In this document: positions 35,027 through 46,439 of the stretch, in pieces | Layout of the letters: every line of letters begins with the position of its first letter | How positions within the stretch are numbered: the first letter of the stretch is position 1 | NCBI GenBank assembly: GCA_014058105.1 | Contig: JACGCM010002435.1 | Coordinates: 310,001 to 374,000 of the forward strand | Direction: 5' to 3' | DNA length: 64,000 nucleotides | Origin: Kingdonia uniflora | Lineage: Eukaryota > Streptophyta > Magnoliopsida > Ranunculales > Circaeasteraceae | Position numbers and translations under genes: made by a program | Notes under the pieces: generated by a model | Told to the model about the DNA's origin: nothing | Databases searched by the model: none | The model's input: only the letters and a program-made list of their open reading frames with translations

Positions 35027-36250
35027 CGAGGCACGACACACACAAGTTACTTTACATTATAGACGTATGATAATTTAATTAAAGCACATATATGTAATAA
35101 ATGACATAACGTTCAATAATAAATAACAAATTATGTAGTTCGAGGTAACAAATTTTGTAATATCTTTTACATGTAGTGAGCCACAACACACAATAGTTAA
35201 TTTACATTATGGACGTATGATACTCTAATCAAAAGGCATATGTAACAAATGACATGCAGTTCAATAACAAATGACAAAGTTTGCATTCTGAGGTGACAAA
35301 TTTTGTAATATACTCTATATGTGAGGAACCACGACATAAACTAGTTACTTTACATTATGGATGTATAATAATTTAATCAAAGCACATTTGTGATAATAAA
35401 GTTCAATAATAAATAGAAAAAATCTGTCATTTGAGGTGACAAATTCTGTAATATATTCTATCTGTGGCACACATTCTCCAAATGCTAAAGTAATACATAA
35501 AAAATGGCACAAAAATCACATAAATGAAGTTATCTTGTTGGTTTAAATTGATTGACCTCACTATACGTCAAAGGTTCAAATCCTCACCTTGTTTACAAAT
35601 TTCATTACAAATTTTGTAATATATTATATATACGGCGCACACACATGCTAGTTATTTTACATTATTGACGTATGATAATTTAATTAAATCACATATGTAA
35701 CAGATGACATGAACTTCAATAACAAATGACAAATTTTATATAGTGAGGTGAAAAATTTGGTAATATATTCTATATGTGGCATAAATTCTCCAAATGGTAA
35801 AGTAGTACATAAAAAATATCCCCAAAAATGACATAAATGAAGTTGCATTGTTGTTTTAAATTGATTGACCTTACCATACGTCAAATGTTCAAATCCACAC
35901 CTTATTTATAAATTTTATTATGAATTCTTTAATATATTCTATCTATGACACACATACTAGTAATTATACATTATTGACGCATGATAATTTAATAAAAGCA
36001 CACATTTAACAAATGACATGAACTTCAATAACAAATGTCAAATTCTAAATTGTGAGATGACAAATTATCTAATATATTATATATGTGGCACAAATTCTCC
36101 AAATGGTAATGTAATACATAAAAAAGAGCCCCAAAAATCACATAAATGAAGTTGCATTGTTGGTTTAAATTGGTTGACATCACCATAGGTCGAAGGTTCA
36201 AATCTTCACATTGTTTTCAAATTTCATTATAAATTTTATAAAGTTCAATA
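35027..36250. repeat. Degenerate tandem array with tRNA-like B-box segments
   Basis: Five repeats start with a TAGTTA.TTTACATTAT.GACGTATGATAATTTAAT block at about 35,045, 35,188, 35,348, 35,651 and 35,955, giving spacings near 143, 160, 303 and 304 bp. The longer units also contain CAAATTCTCCAAATG-like blocks and a segment ending GGTTCAAATCC (35,570; variants at 35,885 and 36,195), which matches the Pol III B-box consensus. The array fills the middle of the inverted-repeat element. Confidence 0.75.
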
Positions 36251-36287
36251 ATAAATGTTAAAATTTGTAGTTTGATGTGCCAAGATG

Positions 36288-36690
36288 ATTCAACCAATTT
36301 TTGACTTCGATACACCGAGATAATAAATGATAATGTCAAATCGTGGTTAAAGAGGATATTTGAACTGACGATAAAGAATTATCATCATGAAAATTGTAAT
36401 CGACCAACAAAGTAGTGTGATTTTGCCGAAGTTGTTAAAGAAATTCAGGAAGGTATTTTTCTGAAGTTGGGGGTGAATGCGAAGTGCACCGAGATAATAA
36501 ATGATCAGGTCAAACCGTGGTTCATAAGGTTCTTTGAATTGTCGATAAATAATTTCTCGTCGTGAAAATTGTAATCGACCAATCAAGTGGTGTGATTTTG
36601 TCGAAGTTAAAGAAATTCGGGAAGATGTTTTTCTAAAGTTGGGGGTAAATGCGAAGTTCTACCATGATTGCAATGTGTTTTGTAATCTTA
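36288..36690 (+). pseudogene. Copies B and C of the gene fragment, tandemly duplicated
   Basis: Copy B (about 36,288-36,480) keeps ATTTTTGACTTCGATAC..CC and GTCAAATCGTGGTTAAAGAG. Copy C (about 36,481-36,690) keeps GTCAAACCGTGGTTCATAAG. Both contain AATTGTAATCGACCAA, GAAGTT..AAAGAAATTC and TGAAGTTGGGGGT, and copy C continues to TGCAATGTGTTTTGTAATC as copy A does. Both are frameshifted compared with copy A. The duplication period is about 195 bp. Confidence 0.6.
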
Positions 36691-36958
36691 GAAAAAGAAA
36701 ATGTTATAATTGACATATAACACAAAAATAAATGATATAGTTTGATAGTTTTGTTATATTATTATTATAATATTTGTTATTACTTTATTGGGTTAGTTGT
36801 AAGACTTAGGGGGCAAGGTGTAAGAAAATATCTAAATAGGGTAGTAGGGGTATTTTAGATATAAAAGTATCTATAAAGGGAGGGTTTGGCAAAGTATCCA
36901 TTTGGGTAGGATTGTATTAAAAAGTATTTTGTTGGGTAATTTCTTTTCCGTTACCCTA

Positions 36959-37428
36959 ATTTATTTATTTACATAATTAATTTATACAGATCTAGGATTT
37001 ATACACAAACAAATATAGAAGATATGAGAATGTAAGACCACCTCCAACAAAATCATATGCAATTCTGGTTTATCATACTAGTCTTCCAGAATTGCATACT
37101 TTTTTTGTCCAACAAGGAGTTACGATTTTTCACCCGCGCGTTGAACTGCTCTAACATACAAGTAAAATAGGAAAAACCAAATGATTTGTTTATATAAGGC
37201 TAGGTGCATAACAGATAAACATGTGGGAAAAAAAGTAGTGCACACAGTGATGGCATGCAAAATGACCACTTTTCCCCTATAACTTAATGTTTATTATCAT
37301 TAATTTTATTATTAAACATAATTTATAACTAATTTTTGCATTTCAGGTCACATGAAGCTCATTTACCAAATATGTGCAAATACCGGGATATAGATCAAAA
37401 GATGAACTGCTGGAGAGCATATTTTAGA
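36959..37428. other. Spacer left of the Athila 5' LTR
   Basis: This stretch of 470 bp lies between the inverted-repeat element and the LTR. No gene or named repeat is seen. Confidence 0.5.
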
Positions 37429-38290
37429 TGATAACTCTTGGAGGTTACACTTTTATAAAATGTAAGAAGCCTCTCCTTTTATAAAAGAAGAGGTGGTAAG
37501 CTTATAAAAAACATCCAAAAACTTGAGAAAATTATTGTAATAGAGTATAAATGAACATTGTTAGAGAACTTGGAGCAAAGTTATAGCATTGAAATTCTTT
37601 ATAAGTTTTGTTTCTCATCAATACAATTCTCATATTTTATTCTTAGTTTATGTATTTCTTTCCTTTATCATATTATCTTGACTTTATCATTATTGTAATG
37701 GTTGGCTAAATCATCGCCATTAGCGTATAATTTCATGTAGTAGAGTATATTCTTTTCCACCCCGATATGAGCATAGTATAAAAAAATCCTATCACCATGT
37801 CGTAGGGGAGATTTATTATCATCCTATAATCTCTTAAAGTATATATATAGGTTTAGTTTTGAGACTCTCAAATGACATAGTAAGTATTTTCACATAAAAT
37901 GTATTAATATTGAATTTCTCTGAAGTATTGTTACTAATTAACATTTCATAGTTAGCACGTATTTCATGAAATGTATTTTTGGTATATACTTAGTTTATAC
38001 AATATGTTTTACTTGGTTTCATTGATCATGGGATTACATCGACAAATGGTCGACATTCGTTATTTCAATATTTGGAGAAAATATACAAAACTACATTGAT
38101 ATTATTCGTTAATTGCGGTGAAATCCAAAACCCCTAGACTTATATTCTTGCTTAAAATCAAATCTATGATTTTTGCGGCTTTACAACATTCGACTACTAA
38201 AACACAAACCAAAATTTCTCTAGTTCTGTTCTGAAGTGAACAACACTTGATTTCTACCCTTACTAAACACCGAATTTTTAACCGTTATCA
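37429..38290 (+). repeat. 5' LTR of the Athila-type element, 862 bp
   Basis: The segment begins TGATAAC and ends GTTATCA, a perfect 7-bp inverted terminus, and is followed by AAA and a primer-binding-site-like TGGC. A TATA-like CCTTTTATAAAAG lies at about 37,475, and CATCAATACAATTCTCATATT further in resembles a U5/poly-A region. The upstream 5 bp (TTAGA) would be the target duplication. The matching 3' LTR is not in the window because the element is cut at 46.4 kb. Confidence 0.65.
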
Positions 38291-38293
38291 AAA

Positions 38294-38340
38294 TGGCATA
38301 GTTGTCGAGGATCGAACCCGGGTCACTTGCGTGATAGGCA
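38294..38340 (+). promoter_or_regulatory. Primer-binding site with extended tRNA-Asp complementarity
   Basis: Directly after the LTR plus AAA, the sequence TGGCATAGTTGTCGAGGATC and onward to GTGATAGGC follows the complement of plant tRNA-Asp (GTC) from the CCA end through the T arm to the anticodon loop. There are about eight mismatches in 46, nearly all C-to-T or G-to-A. A tRNA-Asp site is what Athila-group elements use, but a normal site is about 12-18 nt. On the minus strand it could be read as a tRNA-Asp pseudogene with anticodon ATC. Confidence 0.6.
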
Positions 38341-38866
38341 TACACCGTTGTCAATTTCATACGATAATTAAAAAAATGTCTTTGATTGTGTTTTATTTTA
38401 TTAGCCTCTTTAATTTAACATTAGTGATTTTCAGTTTTACATTTTTTCCCCTCCTTTATTTTTGGTATATTGTTGTGTTATTGCTTTATAAGAGATCTAG
38501 GTAAAACTTACTACCCATACAACATAATAGTGAAGCACCCATGTCGTTCTTGGTTGTCAAAAAAATCAAAGTTGTTCCTGATTTGATCGTGATATTTAAA
38601 GTTGGTAGACATTGGTGAGTGAAATTGTTGTGCAACCAATTTAATAATAAACACAAGAAGGCAGCAAGTATGGGGCAGCTACAAAGAGTTATTACAGATT
38701 TTAAATACATCAAATTTTAAACTTTATTGCTACTTGTTGTGTAAAACCATTAGAGCATGGGTAGCAGGCTGGCTAAATTAACCAACCACGTTGGCTAATG
38801 AGGAAAGAATATGACATGTAGCGAGGGCTAGAAAAGTAATCTTCTTCAGGGTGGGGATGCATATAT

Positions 38867-39570
38867 TGTAGGGGCCTAACTTCGCGGGAGGGGCAGCTGA
38901 CTCTTACACTATGAAGTTTATCCTCTACTAGGGGTTCAAGCGTATAATCAATAATAATAAGGACTAACTTACTGACAATATACTTGCGTGGAGGCCTTGA
39001 ATGGGTTACTCCACGACCTCTGATGAGGATTTTTAAGAGTGATGATATAAATATCGAGTAGTCAAAGTATCGAGTACAGTGTGGTTTATAGGGTATTCGA
39101 AGGTAAACTTGCAAGGCTTTTTGGGGAGATTTTCTAACCCCTTCACAGTTCCTGCCCCCTATTTATAGAACATTGGATGGGCTAAGTCACCATGGGAGGT
39201 CCAGTTACATCTGTATCCTCCGGAGACAACTGACTTGCACCCGGAGTAGGTTCTGACGCTACAATTTGTCGAGTCTGACACTGTAGCTGTTGGCTCTGAC
39301 ACTGTAGTTGTTGGATCTGGTACCACAATTGTCATGCAGCGTACTCTACTGTTCTGTCTGGTGAGCTAGCTGCCTAACATGTTTCCCTTCGACCATGTGT
39401 GCCCATGGTCGAAGTATTTATGGCTTAATGTTTCCTTCGAGTGTTCAAATAGTCTCAGAAGGCTTCGTGGGCTTGATTATTGACATACTAGGCTTCGAGT
39501 CATCAGGTAGGCTTCGATGTAGCCTTCAAGTATTCGACCAGTGTTAGAAGGCTACGAGTAGGCTACTATA
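38867..39570. repeat. Solo LTR (TGTAGGGGCC family) inside the Athila leader
   Basis: It begins TGTAGGGGCCTAACTT and ends GAGTAGGCTACTATA. It shares many blocks with the LTR at 53,523-54,264 (GATGAGGATTTTTAAGAGTG; GGAGATTTTCTAACCCC against AGAGATTTTCTAACCCC; GGGCTAAGTCACCA). The flanks TATAT / TATGT are a nearly intact 5-bp duplication. No internal region is attached, so it is a solo LTR left by recombination. Confidence 0.8.
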
Positions 39571-41142
39571 TATGTCAAATTTTCTTTTTTAATTAAAAAT
39601 AGTATATAAAAAAGGTTGTGTGCCACTTGAATTGGTGCAGTACCAATTTAATTCAAGTTGGGCACAATATTTATTATTATTATTTTTAAATTAAACAAAA
39701 AAACCCTGTACCAACTCTATTGGCGCTGATCCAAATCAACTGGCGCTGCTCCAACTCAATTGACGCACAACATTTTTTATTAAATAAAACATATTATAAA
39801 CACATAAAGCCAAAATTAAACAAACATTAAACTATGGGCCAATTGACAAACTCTGATCACAACAATATCGACACATATAGTCATTGATTTTGTGATTTAG
39901 AGCTTTATTTAAGCGAAGGCGATCCTGAAGGAGTTTTTGCATAATTTAGATCGCTATATTAGCGATTGCTAGCCTGCTGCCCATGTTCTTACCAACACAT
40001 AAAGAAGGCAACAAAGGTGGAGGGCAGTTATAAGCAAGTAAATCAAGATTTAAAATAAAAAGGGGAACATTAAAGTTGAGCTTAGATTGTGGGGTCGATC
40101 ACTTTCATTCAAACAAGTCATCATTTCATAAGGAGCTGACATCATCAAGGTTTTAAACAAAGACTACCAATCCAAGGCAATGATCATGATGTTTTGCTAA
40201 GTTCTGTTGGGTTCACGGTTTCAATTTTTGATTTCTCATGCAATTTGATCGCAGATAAAAAAAAAATGTAAAAAAATAAAAAAATATTAGGGTAGTACTT
40301 TTTCTCTCTCTTCTTTTTGAGTGAGTTGTAGTAAGGAAAACTTGTACTCTTGAGTAAAGAATGTGTAATTAAGGCGAGGTTAAATGGTACTTTTTATGTA
40401 AGGGCTATATTGGAACACACATTCGGGGAGGACCACTCTTCAGCGCCTACCTGAGCTAGAGAGCCCGGGTGTGCCATCTCAATGGTTTTATCGGGGTAAA
40501 CAACGAGCTTCTAAAAAGGCCACCCCACAGGTACACTTTCCCATCGCACCCTCCTGCGATGCGGTAAATGTTTGTTCATGTGATTGATGATTGCACAATT
40601 AAAAATTTAGTATTTATAAAAGAGTAAGCAAAGAATGAGATTTCATCACCCGTGTGTGGCACCACGCACTAGGACCTCGGGAGGTCACCACCCGATTTAA
40701 CATTTACGAAACAAGACATTGACTTTAAAATAAACCAAGATTAAGCCATAAAATATATAGATGGATAAAAAGACTTACAGAGCTTAGACTGGGAGTTTTA
40801 GGAATGCGCTCATTAAGGCCTCTGATAGAGACTACGTTTTCTTAAAAGAAGTATGTTCCCTTGCATAACTAGTGTGGAAATGTGATTCCAAGCAGTCCCC
40901 CCACCTTCCAGTACAGGTGCTTCTAGGTTACTAGAACTATACGTGAATTATTGCTAAAGCAAGTATACACAACTAAACGTGCGAACCGATCCACTGTCAG
41001 GACTGAACCTTGAGATCGGGTTTACAACTTGACCTTAATTAAGGCCTATTTGAAAAGGTTGTTCTATTTATTTTTGTAGAGCACATTCTTGTATGATCAT
41101 CATAGTGCGCACATCTATCAGTGTATGAAATAATAGTTTCGA
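39571..41142. other. Leader region of the Athila element
   Basis: This is non-coding sequence between the solo LTR and gag. It includes a GAGGTCACC-containing stretch near 40,670 that faintly recalls 5S rRNA, which I did not accept. No gene is seen. Confidence 0.5.
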
Positions 41143-42110
41143 GTGTCTAGGTATCGTCTTGAGAGGCTTCGAGAATCTAATTTGATAGATATTCTAATCC
41201 ACTTCGAGGTAGGTGAGTCAACCCAACTGGAGATTCCAATCTCTATTGACATGAGAGACCGTACAAACCTTCCTTGTAGGGAACTCTTCCTTGTTGAGGG
41301 TGAGTTAGTAACCTTTTATTTCCCCATCTTTCCATTGAGACTCAATTTGAGTCTAATTTCCTCATTTACTCCGTTTAGTGTTCTACCCCAATCATTTGAG
41401 ATGGGAGATATTAATGACAACGAGAATGGTCAAGGACTTGTGCGAATCCCACTTAAGGATCATATGTTCCAAAAAATGAAAAATTGTACCTCATGCATTA
41501 TTTTACCTCCTACCATTAGGCAATTTAAACTTAGGAATGCGTTCATCAATTTATTACTAAAATTCTCAGGAGGTGAAGATGAGAACCCATATGGTCATGT
41601 TAAGGATTTTGATTACTTAATGTTCCTCCAAAAGTATAGGAATGAGAGCGAAATGGAGGCCATGAAACTCAAGTTGTTTCCCCTTTTTTTACTAGGGAAA
41701 GCTAAGAGCTGGCTTCAAGCTCTGCGACCAAAATTAATCACGAGTTTTAAGATGCTTACAGAAGCCTTTTACAAGAAGTTTTTTTCTCTTGAGAAAACTG
41801 AGATCCTACGCAGGACCATTCTTTGGATTACCTAACTTCATGGAGATAACTTAAATGATTATCCTGAGAGATATAAAAGACTAATCCTATAGTGCCCTTG
41901 TCATAGTATCGACTCATTGGTCCTAACTAGAAATCTTTATAATAGATTGGATATCAAAACCAGGAGAACTATAAAATCCTTTTGCTTAGGGAAATTCATT
42001 GATAAGGATGATGTAGAGGGTTTGGACTTCTTAGAAGGGATGGGTGAAAATTGTAAACCTGGGGAACCATGAGAGAAACTGATTTGCAAGAAAATGGGGG
42101 TAATATCTTT
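41143..42110 (+). pseudogene. Athila-type gag
   Basis: The frame is open to 41,835 and the gag Met is probably at 41,401 (MGDINDNENGQGLV). Family features: SCIILPPTIRQFKLR, then GGEDENPYGHVKDFD, LFPLFLLGKAKSWLQAL and EAFYKKFFS, which is the retrotransposon gag domain in Athila order. A stop at 41,833 splits it from the continuing part (NDYPERYKRL, then DVEGLDFLEGMGE) up to about 42,070. Later stops and a Gln/Asn-rich stretch show it is dead. Confidence 0.75.
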
Positions 42111-42779
42111 AGAGTTTGATCTAACTATAATTCAGAAGCTACATTGACGATCGTCCTATGTAAGATAAAGTTCTTAGAAATAGGGGGAAACAAAATGTCC
42201 ACACACCCATTTTTTATGATGATAAAAAAGCTTGTGATGCGCGCGATGATGTTGGACTATATACTCAAGATTTCCTTTTGATTCACAAAATTAGGGAAAC
42301 TAGGAAGGATCAAGTGAATATGTTTCATCAAAAACTTTCTCTTTTCCTTATAACCAGTCACATCATCAAGGAAATTTTTCAAGGAAGAATAATTTAAATA
42401 GCTATTCTAGTAGACCATATTACCAAGGGAGTAATTCAAATCAAAATTAAGGTGGTGCATCCTTTCATTCTAATCACCAACCTTTTTAGTAAAATATTCC
42501 TTACATTCCTCCTCAGAATAGGAAACCATCTTCAGATGATGGCATCCAAGCCCTATTGCAATCTAACAACTAGTTGATACAATTACTCATGCAAATGAAT
42601 AAGCAATCCATGAATCGAATATAAACATCAATTGCTCAGCTGGCATATGGGTTAAGTACTAGAGACAAAAGAATGTTTCCAAGTCAAACCCAACCCAATT
42701 GGAAGGATCAAACCGAGAATTCATACAACGATCATGCGAATATGGTGACCATACTTAAAAGTTGAAAGAATGCAGACAA

Positions 42780-43660
42780 CAAAGTTAGGATGCCAAAGGA
42801 TGAACTGCATGAAAGTCCTAATCCTAGAACTGTGAAAGTTGAAGAAGGGGGAGAACCCATGAGTGAAGAAACTCCTTTTGTTGAGGAAGAGACCAAAAAA
42901 GTTTTTCCAAGTGAGAAAATTATCAAAAACGATCTGCCTAGAATTCCTAGAACAACTTTTCCCCATCGGCTTACAATAAAAAGAACATTCCTGATGAAGA
43001 GGTTAAGGAAATGCTCATGAATCTTAAGATCACTATTCCTTTCCTCGATGCGCTACGACAGATTCCTTCCTATGTAAAACATCTTAAAGACCTCTGTACA
43101 TTTAAGAAACATATAAATGTTTCCACGAAAGCTTTTAATTTCCATGACAATAAAAATTCTATTCAATTGGATGCTCAGGGCAGCTCTATAATCTTGAACA
43201 AAACACCCATAAAATACAAAGTTCGAGGAATGCCAACAATTTCTTATCACATAGGGGCAAATCGCATAGGGAAATCCTTACTTGATTTAGACACCAGTGT
43301 CAACTTGATCCCTTATTCAGTATATGAGTAGCTAGGTCTTGAAGGACTAAAATTGATACACAGAACCTTGTAACTAGCAGATTGATCCATTTGAATTTCT
43401 AGGGGAGTTGTGATGGATGTACTTGTTCAGGTTGAAGATTTTTTCTATCTTCTGGACTTTGTGGTCCTTGACACAAACCCAGTAGAAGACCCTAATAGTA
43501 AGATACTCATGATCATTGGCTGACCTTTCTTGGCCATCGCTAATGCATTCATCAACTATCGTAGTAGAACTATGAAGTTGAGTTATGAAAATAAAATTAT
43601 TGACTTGAATATCTTAAATACAACTCATACTATGTTTGAAGATGAACTCGATGAGTGTAA
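42780..43660 (+). pseudogene. Athila-type protease region
   Basis: Open stretches carry ITIPFLDALRQIPSYVKHLKD, a hallmark of the Athila region before protease, then PTISYHIGANRIGKSLLDLD, TSVNLIPYSVYE and, after a stop, VLVQVEDFFYLLDFVVLDT. The aspartic-protease position normally reading DLGAS is DLDTS here. In-frame stops near 43,331, 43,371 and 43,524 break the frame. Confidence 0.75.
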
Positions 43661-44129
43661 CATGCTTGGTACTGTTGTATACAACACATTTTACAACTAA
43701 AATCCTAAGGACCCATTATAAGCTTATCTTGCACATTTTTGAGTGGATTTAGACGTTGATGACCTCATTAATGGGGTCAATGCCCTATTGGATTATGTTC
43801 CTGGTTTGGATAGCAATGATAATGTTAAAATGCTAAAAGTCGAAGATCCTATTCTAAAAGCGGAAAAAGTAGCCGCTAAGTTAGAACTTAAACTTCTCCC
43901 TGAAAATCTCAAATATATCTATCTATGTCCTAATTAAACTCTTCTTGCTAAGATAACATCCGACTTAGAACCTAAGAATGAAGAGAAATTAATGCGTATA
44001 TGGGAAGCATAAAAGTTCTTGGATGAATCATCTCAAATATTAAGGGTATTAGTCCTTCTCTGTGCAAACACAAGATAAAACTTGAGGATAATGCCAAGAA
44101 GTCCAGAGAAGGACAATGATGGCTTAACT

Positions 44130-45279
44130 CGACTATGACTGAGGTTGTGTGGCTTTTTTTTTGAAACTGCTTGACAATGGGATTATTTATCCCATTTTTG
44201 ACAGCCCATGGGTGAGCCCAATTCATGCTGTTCCTAAAGTCTAGAATCACTATTGTAAAGAATGATCACAATGATCTTGTCCCCACTTGTATGACCACAA
44301 GGTGGTGGGTGTGTATTGACTATAAAAAGCTTAATTCGGTCACTAGAAATGATCATTTCCCCTTACCATTCATAGATCAAATGCTTGAACGTCTCGCCGG
44401 CCATGAATACTATTGATTTCTTAATGGGTATTCTGGGTACAATCAAATACCCATCGCTGTAGAGGACCAAGATAAAACCACATTTACTTGTCCTTTTGGT
44501 TTGCCTATCGCCGCATGCCCTTTGGGTTATGTAATGCTCCAGAAACATTTCAGCGATGTATGTTGATCCTCTTTTATGATATGGCTACACATTTCCTTGA
44601 GGTTTTTACGGATGATTTCTCCCTCTTTGGAGATTCATTTGACCAATATCTCTACCACTTATCTGTTGTTCTTGTTAGGTGTCAGCAGAAAAATCCTATT
44701 CTAAATTGGGGAAATGCCACTTCATGGTAAAGAAAGGCATAATGTTAGGACATGTTATATCAGTAAATAGAATCAAAGTAGATAAAGCCAAGATAGATGT
44801 CATATCTAATCTCTCGTACCCACGAACAGTCAAGGACGTTAATTCATTCTTTGGGTATGCAAGATTTATTCAACGTTTTATTCCTGAGTTTAGCAAAATT
44901 ACTTGACCCCTCTGTAATCTCCTCGCCAAGGACACCACCTTCTTATGCGATGATCCATGACTTAAAGTTTTTGAGAATATCCAGACATGTCTAACATCGT
45001 CACCCATCATCCAACCTCTAAATTGGAATGAACCTTTCGAGTTGATGTGTAACGCATCTGACTATGCTATTGGTACAGTTTTGGCATAACACATTAATAA
45101 CTTTCTGCGTGTCATTTATTATGCCAGTAAAGCTCTTAATGATGCACAACTCAATTACACAACCACATAGAAAGAATTTTTAGCGATAGTCTTTGTTTTA
45201 GAAAAATTTTGTTCTTGTCACATAGGTTCTAAAGTATTAGTCTATACGGATCATGCTGCTATCAAACACATTCTCTCCA
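44130..45279 (+). pseudogene. Athila-type reverse transcriptase and RNase H, left part
   Basis: Recognisable RT blocks in shifting frames are LLDNGIIYPIFDSPWVSPIH, then VCIDYKKLNSVTRNDHFPLP, YRRMPFGLCNAPETFQRCM and VFTDDFSLFGDSF (the F-x-DD catalytic box). Then follow LGHVISVNRIKVDKAKID and the RNase H with MCNASDYAIG, YASKALNDAQLNYTT and VYTDHAAIKHILS. It is interrupted by stops and frameshifts, and then by a solo LTR at 45,280. Confidence 0.8.
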
Positions 45280-45762
45280 TAATCCACAATTGGATTAAGA
45301 TTAACCTTATCAAAGAATTAATGCAAAGAACACAAAATTAGTGGGTAAAACTTCCAAAAAAGAGCTTCAATTGCTTAAAATATTATTATAATAAATTTCT
45401 CTCTTGATCTCTGGATCCCTTTTACATTACGTAGCCTTTCCCTTTTAAAGGTTACAAGTTTTATAGTTTTAACATAGGACAAAAATGCCCTAGAAACAAC
45501 CTAAAACTATGATAAGTCGCGCCTCTGTTCAAACATAACCATTCTCTATTCGAATAGACTACTCATAACAGTATTTATTTGAATAGACCCAAAAGTCTAT
45601 TCGAATAGTCTACTTAGAATAGTCTCTATTCGAATAGAACATTTGTCTATTCAAACAAAAGACTCAGAATTTATTTTGTTCGAATACAAAAATTATCTAT
45701 TCGAATAGACTTCACCTTTTGTTTATATCTAAGGGGTTTAATGTCTAGATCCTCCTGGATCA
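45280..45762. repeat. Solo LTR, 483 bp, inserted in Athila RNase H
   Basis: The insert starts TAATCC and ends GGATCA (inverted if the first TG has mutated to TA). It is flanked by CTCCA at 45,275-45,279 and 45,763-45,767. Taking it out brings the two parts of the Athila RNase H back into one frame without loss, which fixes both borders. It contains several copies of a TATTCGAATAGA palindrome-like motif. The family is unknown; its size fits a Copia solo LTR. Confidence 0.8.
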
Positions 45763-45767
45763 CTCCA

Positions 45768-46434
45768 AGAAGGACACCAAGCAACGCTTAATCCGGTGGG
45801 TATTATTGCTTCAGGAGTTTAATATCGAGATTTGGGATAAAAATGATGTCAAGAATGTGGTAGCTAACCACCTTTATCGAATAGACAATGATTCTCCAGA
45901 TAGGTCATTTACCTATTCGTGAGTCCTTTCCCGAAGAGCAACTCATGTCCATTTGCTCTATGTCTTTTGTAGCATGGTTTATGGACATACTGAATTATCT
46001 TATCACAGGGCACCTTCCTAGTTTTTGGACCAAGCCAGATAAGAATAAATTTCTTAGTGGGGCCTGACACTTCTTCTGGGATGACCCCTACTTGTTGAAA
46101 TATTGATATGATCAAATCATTAGGAGATGTGTCCTTGATTCTGGGCATAAAAAAGTCATGAAATTCTGTTACTCCCAATCTTGTGGTGGCCACTTATGTT
46201 CTAAAATGTCCTCTACAAAAAAATTTACAATATGGATTTTATTGGTCTACCTTATTTCGTGACGCTCACGAATTTTGTAAGGCTTGTTATAGATGTTAGA
46301 GAATGAGAGCCTTGTCCCGTAGGAATATGATGCCTCTAAACCCAATCTTGATCATTGAACCATTTGATGTTTGAGGAATGGAATTTATGGGTACCTTTAC
46401 CCCATTGAACACTCCATTCTAGAAAGCGCAGGAA
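45768..46434 (+). pseudogene. Athila-type RNase H end and integrase, truncated
   Basis: The frame resumes with LIRWVLLLQEFNIEI and VVANHLYRID, then FPEEQLMSI. The integrase zinc-binding region follows (YWSTLFRDAHEFCKACYRC) and the start of the catalytic core (GMEFMGTF). It stops at the border with the next LTR, so most of the integrase core is missing. Stops are present throughout. Confidence 0.7.
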
Positions 46435-46439
46435 GTGCC

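Larger units (their letters stand above)
34217..36958. mobile_element. 2.7-kb element with long imperfect terminal inverted repeats (possible Pack-type)
   Basis: The left end (about 34,217-34,400) and the right end (about 36,780-36,958) are inverted copies. The best-matching part is ACCAACAAAATACTTTTTAA then TACAATCCTACC on the left against its complement at about 36,900-36,940; further inward the similarity is weaker. Inside are a promoter-like segment, three copies of a gene fragment and degenerate tandem repeats, but no transposase. Long inverted ends with captured gene pieces suggest a Mutator-like Pack element. The exact ends and a target duplication could not be fixed. Confidence 0.5.

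Noticed and set aside
38294..38370. A functional tRNA-Asp gene on the minus strand
   Set aside because: The 5' acceptor and D arm are missing and the anticodon would read ATC. The sequence lies directly after an LTR end, so a primer-binding site is the better reading.
40650..40700. A GAGGTCACC-containing stretch resembling part of 5S rRNA (minus orientation)
   Set aside because: Only about 25 bp resemble 5S rRNA, with gaps, and the neighbouring box A/C sequence is absent. I do not call an rRNA gene or a Cassandra-type LTR.
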